A stretch of DNA of 64,000 bases from Gammaproteobacteria bacterium. Its GTDB lineage: Bacteria; Pseudomonadota; Gammaproteobacteria; JAUZRS01. Below are positions 58,221 to 64,000 of the stretch, piece by piece; position 1 is the first letter of the stretch, and each line of letters begins with the position of its first letter. Under the pieces are notes generated by a model. The model ran no database searches. It was not told the DNA's origin and saw nothing but the letters and a program-made list of their open reading frames with translations. The DNA is taken from assembly GCA_030949385.1 (NCBI GenBank), contig JAUZSP010000007.1:131210-195209 (forward strand), given 5' to 3'. Both the position numbers and the translations under genes were made by a program.

Positions 58221-58403
58221 ATGGATCAAGCTTACCGCGACGCAATCACCAAGATGGAAGACAACAACGTGCAAGACGAGTACATCATCGGCTGGCAGGG
58301 TGGCTACTTAGGTCACCCCGAACGTGAAGAGCAGCGTGCAAGCGATGCCTACACCGCCGGTTATGAAGCCGGTCAAGAAAAAAAGCACCGACGATATAAG
58401 TGA
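58221..58403 (+). CDS. Ribosome modulation factor-like protein
   Basis: A 60-residue protein (MDQAYRDAITKMEDNNVQDE, with YIIGWQGGYLGHPEREEQRA and a basic C-terminus) that resembles RMF, which pairs ribosomes into inactive 100S dimers in stationary phase. The ribosome site AAGGAG lies 8 bases before the ATG. A terminator follows. It could equally be a distant RMF-like family of other use. Confidence 0.7.
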   Translation: MDQAYRDAITKMEDNNVQDEYIIGWQGGYLGHPEREEQRASDAYTAGYEAGQEKKHRRYK

Positions 58404-58437
58404 GTGGACCAAATAAGTCGCTGTTTTTGCTGTAGCT

Positions 58438-58466
58438 AAAAAAGCGGGCTAAGCCCGCTTTTTTGT
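58438..58466 (+). terminator. Terminator after the RMF-like gene
   Basis: AAAGCGGGCT pairs with AGCCCGCTTT around a tight loop, followed by TTTT. Confidence 0.92.
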
Positions 58467-58496
58467 GCCTGTTTAAACTAGAAGCTAAATATACAC

Positions 58497-59721
58497 CAGG
58501 GCAAACGCATCAAATTAAGTGCCATTAAGTACTATTTTCAAATATTCCTCATCCCACCCTGCTCTTAAACGTTTATTTTTTACACCCAACTTTAAGCTCT
58601 TTTCCTGTTTAAGAAGGTTTAATGCCATATGCCTCATTACTGCAAAATTTTGTGCTGAATACCCCTTGCGAATTCGAGACTCATCTTCTCGAAAACTCAC
58701 ATCCAACTGCCAATGCAGTGAGTTTTCCACCCCCCCAGTGCTGGCGAAAAGATCGACCAAACAGTTCTGCGTTATTCTCAATGGAGCTAATGTAATAGCG
58801 GTGCTCTATCGTCGTTTTTCCCTTTACCGTTCGTTCGGATTCCACTCGGCCGAGGGTGTTTAAGGATGCCCACTGCTTGGCCTCTTCCAATGTCTCATCG
58901 CACGACAATGTCCAATGTCGTCGAATCTCCGTGCGATCTCTGGAAACCTCTTTCGTCTCATGATAACTAAAATCGCAACCTTCAAAGCCGTTTGTGTCCG
59001 CTTGATCAAACAGGGCTTCCACTGCTTTGGATAGTTTTTCCTGATTGCCTTTCAATGCCAGCAGATAATCCCCTTCTTGATCAATGATTTGCTGAGCAAT
59101 TGATCGCTGACAACCCATGGCATCAAGGGTGATAATACAGCCTTTGATCGCCAGCATATTGAGCAACTTGGGGATCGCCGTGATCTCATTTGACTTCTCT
59201 TCTGTTTTTACTTGCCCCAATACCAACTGATTTTCTACGCTCCACGCACTCACCATGTGGATCGCTTTTTTCCCCAGCCGCCGATCGTGAGAACGTCTCA
59301 GCGTCTTACCATCAATGGCAATCACACCTTGAACTAATCCCGCTATATCTCGAACCCACTCTGTAAAAAAACGCTCAAATGCCTCTGGGGAGAGCATGAA
59401 AAAAAGACGCCGAAACGTATCGTGCGATGGGATTCCATGGGGCAACTCAAGAAAACTTTCGAACCACGACTGCTTTGTTTGCCCAAACTCTTCAATAGAG
59501 TTCCAATCCTCAGCTCCACAGATGATCGCACAGATTGAAATCGCGATGATATCGACCAATTTGTGACTGCATTTGCCTTCGATTCGAGGATCAGGGATTG
59601 TACTGATATGCTTTATTAAAGATTGGGTTTGCATGAACGATTCTCGCTTGATTAGCTGAGAAACAATTATAACCCTATACTTTTCCCTTTTAAATCAATA
59701 CGTTTTCGTGCGTTTGCCCTG
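58497..59721 (-). mobile_element. ISAs1-type insertion sequence with perfect 13-bp ends
   Basis: The 1,225-bp element begins CAGGGCAAACGCA and ends TGCGTTTGCCCTG, perfect inverted repeats. It carries one transposase gene on the minus strand. The element is inserted 10 bp after the stop of the PLD-family gene and about 90 bp after the RMF-like gene. Confidence 0.92.
58515..59634 (-). CDS. ISAs1-family transposase, frameshifted in a C7 run
   Basis: DDE-type transposase. The first frame starts at 59634 (MQTQSLIKHISTIPDPRIEG) with FFTEWVRDIAGLVQGVIAID (first Asp), ITLDAMGCQRSIAQQIIDQE and ending in SFRQHWGG. The rest (VENSLHWQLDVSFREDESRI, Glu motif, then NFAVMRHMALNLLKQEKSLK) follows in another frame. 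One C fewer in the run at 58730-58736 joins them into about 372 residues. It may be active if the shift is a sequencing artefact. Confidence 0.9.
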
Positions 59722-59740
59722 AAATATACACCCCTAAATA

Positions 59741-61517
59741 TTACTCAATATCCTGAGGAGTTAAGCTATCTATATAAAGATGCGTCATTGAACTGCTACT
59801 AAGATCAAAATAAAATTTTAAATTACCTCCTAGAACAAACTTACCCTTTATTTTTTCAAGATCACTCTCATCCATTTCCAAACGACTCAGAGCCTCGTTT
59901 TTATCAAAAGCAATAATAACTCCATCACTTTCCAAACCATCCTTAAATTCAAGATTGTACCTTATTTTTGATGGTTCAATAAATACATATGGACACTCAT
60001 CTGACACCCCTTTATCCAATGATTCAACACTCCCATCAACACAAACAATATTCTTGTTAACAAGTAACTCTGACATTTCTGGGTATTTCATCGCCAAATT
60101 AAATCCTGTTATTTCACAATAGCTGTCCATACAACGATCCAATTCAGAACTACTGGATGCTTCTTGAATATCCAACACAATAGACTCCAGTTTCATGCGT
60201 GTATCTTCTTTGTACCTTGAAAGAGAGTCATACCCATAAATATTATGAATATCTTTATCCAACCCAACATCAAACCACCAAACCGATGGAATATTAAGCG
60301 ACACCTGCTTGTATCTTAGTTTTATTGCAAGCTCACACATAACCAATAAATTAATTTGATCAGAAGACAAAAGGCTAAATTCGCAATCATTCTCAGTCAC
60401 ACCACTATCACCAATCTTGTAGGGGTTAAGCAAAGAAACAATATCAGAACGCCCACTTATTTTATCAAACAATCTCTCTATTTTTCTATATGGGCTTCTT
60501 GTATCACTAATATCAAAATCAAACTTATCCAAGAATCCATCAATAGATGCCCTTTGGTATCCTGATAGCTCTCCTCCCTCATTATGAACCCACCCAAGAA
60601 TATACTCCCTTATTTCATCAGAGATAGATTCCCTATACTCAATATTTTTATACTTATTTCTAATCGAATTAATTTCATCTATAAAATCAATATAAATCCT
60701 CCCTATCGGATGATCTTCATTTAAAACACGACCTAGAGACCACCGCGAAGTAACCCACCCATAGGCATCCAATTTAATTGCAAAGTGCTTTTTAATTTCA
60801 TTCTTAAACTCCTTCTCTTTTTTCAACAGCAAAACCCTATCATCATCTTTTAAAACGGAAATACTGAGCGACCGTTTTGACTTTATATTTACCACACCCT
60901 CATCACCTGAATCAGACACCCTTAAATCAGAAATAATTTTTTTAATACCACTTGGGGATACAAAAATACACTGCCTCATTTTGCTTTCATCCAGCGCAAG
61001 AAACAACAACTCACTATAGAAGTGAGAATACATTGACTTTCTTATAATATCTTCAACTGAACTTTTCGCCTCACATTTCCCTATCAATTCATTTATATAT
61101 TCCATGCTCTTTTTTGTTTCAGCAATCGTCAACAAAACACCTGTTTCAATGTTTGACTTCACAGCCCTGTTAGTAAGATTACCAGACCCTAAATAAATAC
61201 ACATACTTTCTTTTGATTTAGCAGCAAACAATTTTGCATGCATCAATGGACTCTTAACGAGAGTGAATTTGAAATATGGCAATGTAGTCATATGAATTAT
61301 TTCATCCACCACCTCATGAAACGGATTAACCGATTCCATCGAAAAAATAACATTCACCACTGCTTTTTTTATTTCTTTTTTTCATCAAGTCCAGTATGTC
61401 TAAAACCAAATCTTTCGAAAAATATGCAAAAGCCAACCATAACTCATCAACATCTTCATCCTTAATTAAACTCTTCAGTTTTTCATAAGGAAAGCCATGC
61501 GTATACTCGTAATTCAC
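59741..61517 (-). CDS. PLD-superfamily protein, frameshifted near the N-terminus, possible defence nuclease
   Basis: The first frame begins at 61517 (MNYEYTHGFPYEKLKSLIKD) and includes LWLAFAYFSKDLVLDILDL; after the T7 run at 61364-61370 the frame changes. One base fewer joins it to AVVNVIFSMESVNPFHEVVD and gives about 591 residues. The PLD-like motif is MHAKLFAAKSKESMCIYLGS, then GNLTNRAVKSN; it has H-x-K and GS-G-N, but lacks the usual Asp, so catalysis is uncertain. Residues after about 190 show no known domain. Strong AT bias and the neighbouring IS suggest transfer. A stand-alone PLD defence gene is possible. Confidence 0.65.
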
Positions 61518-61668
61518 AAACCACCCCTTTTATAATTTAAAACACTATTCACAAATCACTTAAGCTAATCAACACTTATACCTCAAAGAGAACAAAATTA
61601 CCATAAAAAAATCACACCCCAAACCCACTCTCCCTTCACACTGTGCAAAAGCACACTCCACTCTGTTT

Positions 61669-61762
61669 GTTATCATCTGGCCATAGCCCCGCTGATGGAG
61701 GAAAGTAAGCCCATCGGAAACGCAGGGTGGCCTTCAGCGGCACTTACGTTTTATCCGATAAC
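61669..61762 (+). promoter_or_regulatory. Structured leader upstream of the bufferin operon
   Basis: Two alternative folds are visible. CCGCTGATGG at 61689-61698 pairs with CCTTCAGCGG at 61731-61740 with one mismatch. Then either GTTATC at 61669-61674 pairs with GATAAC at 61757-61762, or ATCGGA at 61713-61718 pairs with TCCGAT at 61754-61759; these share bases and exclude each other. GTAAG at 61705 can also pair with CTTAC at 61743. AGGAG of bufA lies 13 bases after the element. Confidence 0.5.
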
Positions 61763-61786
61763 CCCAAACACTCTAGGAGCGTAACA

Positions 61787-62047
61787 ATGAAAGCATCAAA
61801 AATCATCGCAGCCTCTTCTATGGCAACCGTATTGGCAGTTGGCCTGATGGCCGCTTCTGGCACTGCTCTGGCAGCAAAAGAAGGTTTTGAAAAATGCTCC
61901 GGCATCGTCAAAGCAAAACAGAACGATTGCGGCACCAAAAAACACGCCTGCGCCGGTCAAGCCTCCAATGACGGTGCCTCCACTGACTGGATCTACGTAC
62001 CCACCGGTACCTGTAGCAAAATTGTGAATGGCAAGGTGAAAAGCTAA
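61787..62047 (+). CDS. bufA1: Bufferin precursor (DUF2282)
   Basis: Secreted precursor of a copper-binding modified peptide. The start is ATG 61787, with AGGAG 7 bases upstream. The 86 residues have a signal peptide (about 1-30, ending GTALAA) and a core with four Cys (37, 48, 55 and 76) in [21 protein letters not shown] and VPTGTCSK. This is the DUF2282 pattern, in which DUF692 enzymes convert cysteines to thiooxazoles in known bufferins. The operon continues with bufB, bufC and a DoxX gene. Confidence 0.9.
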   Translation: MKASKIIAASSMATVLAVGLMAASGTALAAKEGFEKCSGIVKAKQNDCGTKKHACAGQASNDGASTDWIYVPTGTCSKIVNGKVKS

Positions 62048-62131
62048 GCCCTTACGCTTTTTTTAAAACTTGAGGTTCTCTCCGCCTCAAGTTTTATTTT
62101 ATTCACAAAAAAACTCAATAGGCACAAAAAA

Positions 62132-62965
62132 ATGACTCAATCTCTCAGGGGTGTCGGTGTTGGCCTGCGTGTCGAACACTTCAACGAACTGCTTGAAAGC
62201 GCAAGCAACCCCGTGCCTTGGCTGGAAATACTGGCGGATAATTTTCTCTCTGCCGGAGGGCCAAGCATTCGCAATCTTGAGCGCGTGGCACAACGTTACC
62301 CACTCAGTTTTCACTGTGTCGGCATGTCTCTCGGTTCCACCGACCCCATTAACAAAGCCTATTTCAAACGCCTAAAAGAGCAAGTAGACCGTTTTCAACC
62401 CGCGCTGATCTCTGACCATCTCGCTTGGGTCAGTGTCCACCACCGCTATCTACACGATTTAATCCCCCTGCCCTACACTCAAGAAAGTCTGGCGCACATG
62501 GTCAGCCGCGTTCAGCACGCACAAGAGTTATTGGGTCGTACTATTATTATTGAAAATCCATCGGCTTATTTAAGTTTTAAAGAGAGTGAAATCAGCGAAA
62601 CAGAATTTTTACGCCAATTACACCAACAGACCGACTGCGGCTTATTAATAGACGTTAATAATATCTACGTCAGCGCGGTCAACAACGATTTTTCAGCTCA
62701 TGATTATTTAAATGACCTTCCCGCCTCAGCGGTGGCCGAACTTCATCTGGCCGGTTACGAAGAGCAAGCCGGTTATCTGTTTGATAGCCACGGACAACGA
62801 GTGCATCAACCGGTCTGGGATCTCTATCAACAGGCCTTGCAACGCTTTGGCGACACCCCCACCTTAATCGAATGGGACACCGACATCCCCCCCTTTAGCG
62901 TTTTAGCCGAAGAGGTGGCCAAAGCGCAAGCCTACCAACAGCAGTGCCAAGAGGTTGAAGCATGA
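62132..62965 (+). CDS. bufB: Bufferin modification enzyme (DUF692/MNIO)
   Basis: Multinuclear iron-dependent oxidase that modifies cysteines in the precursor. The 277 residues have RYPLSFHCVGMSLGSTDP, LISDHLAWVSVHHRYLHDLI, ENPSAYLSF, LLIDVNNIYVSAVNN and HLAGYEEQAGYLFDSHG, with the His, Asp and Glu ligands expected for the iron cluster. The TIM-barrel family name is DUF692. It overlaps bufC by four bases. Confidence 0.92.
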   Translation: MTQSLRGVGVGLRVEHFNELLESASNPVPWLEILADNFLSAGGPSIRNLERVAQRYPLSFHCVGMSLGSTDPINKAYFKRLKEQVDRFQPALISDHLAWVSVHHRYLHDLIPLPYTQESLAHMVSRVQHAQELLGRTIIIENPSAYLSFKESEISETEFLRQLHQQTDCGLLIDVNNIYVSAVNNDFSAHDYLNDLPASAVAELHLAGYEEQAGYLFDSHGQRVHQPVWDLYQQALQRFGDTPTLIEWDTDIPPFSVLAEEVAKAQAYQQQCQEVEA

Positions 62966-63738
62966 CCTCCCTCGTCGAATTACAAAACGCCTTTGCAGAA
63001 GCCGTTTTTGCCCCTGCCGACGATCAGCACCCAATTGTGCAGCAGATCGACAGCAAACATGGCCCCGCTGCCACCGAGCGATTAAACATTTATCGAGACT
63101 CCATTTTAAGCAGCTTCAGCCGTGTTTTAGCCAGCACCTATCCGGTCATCGAAACACTCTTGGGGGAGGAGTTTTTTGCTGCAATGGCACGCCACTACGC
63201 CTCCCTAAGCCCCTCTTTACAGCCCGATCTGGGTGAATTTGGTCGTCAGTTTGCTGAGTTTTTAACCGAATTTGAGCCGGTAAAAGAATTTGTGTATCTG
63301 CCCGACGTGGCGCGCTTAGAGTGGTTATGGGAAGAGGTCTTTTACGCCGCTGACGATGCCGAAGCCAATTTTGCAGCCTTGGCAACCTTAAGCAACGAGG
63401 CACTGCAAAAGGTACGTTTTACTCTCTCCGCCTCAGCACGCCTGCTGCACTCCCCTTATCCTGTGCTGGCCATTTGGCAGGCCAACCAAAAAGGTGAAGA
63501 GAACGCTGAAATTGATCTTGATAATGGCGGCGATCAACTGCTGCTGCTCAGACAAGGCGACGAGTGCCGCATGGATCGCCTCACCCCAGCGGAGTGGTCA
63601 CTGCTCAACGCCCTGCATTCGGGTCACTCTTTTGCACAACTGGTCGAGCTTGCCGGTGGTCTTGAAGCACTGAATAAAACATTACCCCTCTACGTGCAAC
63701 GGGGTTGGATTGTCGGTTTAAATTTAACTCACCTTTAG
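62962..63738 (+). CDS. bufC: Bufferin partner protein (DUF2063)
   Basis: DUF2063 protein of 258 residues that presents the precursor to the DUF692 enzyme in known systems. It starts MTSLVELQNAFAEAVFAPAD and contains RLNIYRDSILSSFSRVLAST and YPVIETLLGEEFFAAMARHY. The overlap with bufB (ATGA) shows tight coupling. It is 13 bp before the DoxX gene. Confidence 0.9.
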   Translation: MTSLVELQNAFAEAVFAPADDQHPIVQQIDSKHGPAATERLNIYRDSILSSFSRVLASTYPVIETLLGEEFFAAMARHYASLSPSLQPDLGEFGRQFAEFLTEFEPVKEFVYLPDVARLEWLWEEVFYAADDAEANFAALATLSNEALQKVRFTLSASARLLHSPYPVLAIWQANQKGEENAEIDLDNGGDQLLLLRQGDECRMDRLTPAEWSLLNALHSGHSFAQLVELAGGLEALNKTLPLYVQRGWIVGLNLTHL

Positions 63739-63750
63739 GAGTAAATTAAT

Positions 63751-64000
63751 ATGTCTGCTTTACATCTGATCGCCAAAACCTGCGAAAAAGGCAGCAACGT
63801 TACCGCTTTATTAAGCCCCTTATTGGATTTTGGTCTGCGTTTTTGGGTCGCCTACGCCTTTTTTCTCTCAGGTCTGACCAAAATTCAGAGCTGGAGCACC
63901 ACCGTGATGCTGTTTGAATACGAATACGCCGTGCCACTGCTCTCACCCGTGACCGCCGCTTGGACAGGTGCAGCCACAGAATTAATTTTACCTATTTTTT
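63751..64000 (+). CDS. DoxX-family membrane protein (start of gene, cut by window end)
   Basis: The ATG at 63751 follows TTTAGGAG. The visible part (MSALHLIAKTCEKGSNVTAL, then LLDFGLRFWVAYAFFLSGLT and KIQSWS) matches the N-terminus of DoxX-like proteins that close bufferin and gig operons. The rest lies beyond the right edge. Its exact function in these operons is not known. Confidence 0.85.
   Translation, partial: MSALHLIAKTCEKGSNVTALLSPLLDFGLRFWVAYAFFLSGLTKIQSWSTTVMLFEYEYAVPLLSPVTAAWTGAATELILPIF

Larger units (their letters stand above)
58487..59731. repeat. 10-bp target-site duplication flanking the IS
   Basis: AAATATACAC lies directly outside both ends of the element, at 58487-58496 and 59722-59731. 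Such a perfect pair marks recent transposition. Confidence 0.95.

Noticed and set aside
61690-61735. Hammerhead-like CTGATG...GAAAC and RNase P-like GGAGGAAAGT in the bufferin leader
   Set aside because: The hammerhead core lacks the needed A after CUGAUG, and the RNase P-like stretch is too short and out of context.

Overview
The window reads as chromosomal DNA of a gammaproteobacterium. The gene order thrS-infC-rpmI-rplT-pheS-pheT-ihfA-merR, the rlmB-rnr pair, pcnB-folK-panB-panC-panD and a fusA2-type elongation factor G are all typical of that class. A sulfide:quinone-reductase-like flavoprotein and a protein resembling DsrS suggest a sulfur-oxidising lineage (Chromatiales-like). That placement is inference; there is no rRNA gene in the window.

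Layout. 1-6,400 (minus): RND efflux pump (cut by the left edge) with its adaptor, an MFS transporter and aroC. 6,425-12,300: a frameshifted secreted protein, fusA2, dimeric dUTPase, a sensor-less chemotaxis receptor and an SDR. 12,400-26,100 (minus): the large translation/IHF operon, a protein of unknown family, a DUF3565 protein, a CHASE-GGDEF cyclase, rlmB and rnr. 26,225-30,030 (plus): tRNA-Leu with a near-consensus promoter, a Ni/Co-type transporter, the remnant of a YihY-family gene (minus), an ABC exporter and an HxlR regulator. 30,047-34,150 (minus): DUF4144, carbonic anhydrase, arfB and an ExbB-ExbD-ExbD-AgmX energiser. 34,312-34,446 (plus): a candidate small RNA. 34,459-40,161 (minus): pantothenate genes, folK, pcnB, glnK and amtB. 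40,554-49,625 (minus): a repeat-bearing membrane protein, YihY, an M17 peptidase, an NHL-repeat surface protein with a poly-acidic tail, a HAD hydrolase, YajD, a beta-propeller-like protein and srkA. 49,626-56,751 (minus): an SQR-like protein, prfC, a DsrS-like protein, a DUF4160 remnant with DUF2442, a VWA/metallopeptidase protein, MoxR and a Sel1 protein. 57,022-58,403 (plus): a TrpD2/YbiB-like gene and an RMF-like gene. 58,487-61,517: an ISAs1-type insertion sequence with perfect ends and a 10-bp target duplication, beside an AT-rich PLD-family gene. 61,787-64,000 (plus): a bufferin (copper-binding RiPP) operon of DUF2282 precursor, DUF692 enzyme, DUF2063 partner and DoxX protein, cut by the right edge and preceded by a structured leader.

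Several genes, including the essential pheS (twice) and pcnB, carry single-base frameshifts, mostly in short homopolymers. The simplest reading is residual indel error in the assembly, so frameshifted genes here should not be called pseudogenes without read-level checking. The YihY remnant at 27,255-27,652 differs: it has an internal deletion and a lost 3' end, and looks truly decayed.

The most interesting places are the bufferin operon with its leader that can fold two ways, the PLD-family gene beside the fresh IS, the intergenic RNA at 34.3 kb, the tandem hairpins before pheS, the ATC start codon of infC, and the arginine/aspartate pentapeptide-repeat membrane protein at 40.6 kb.
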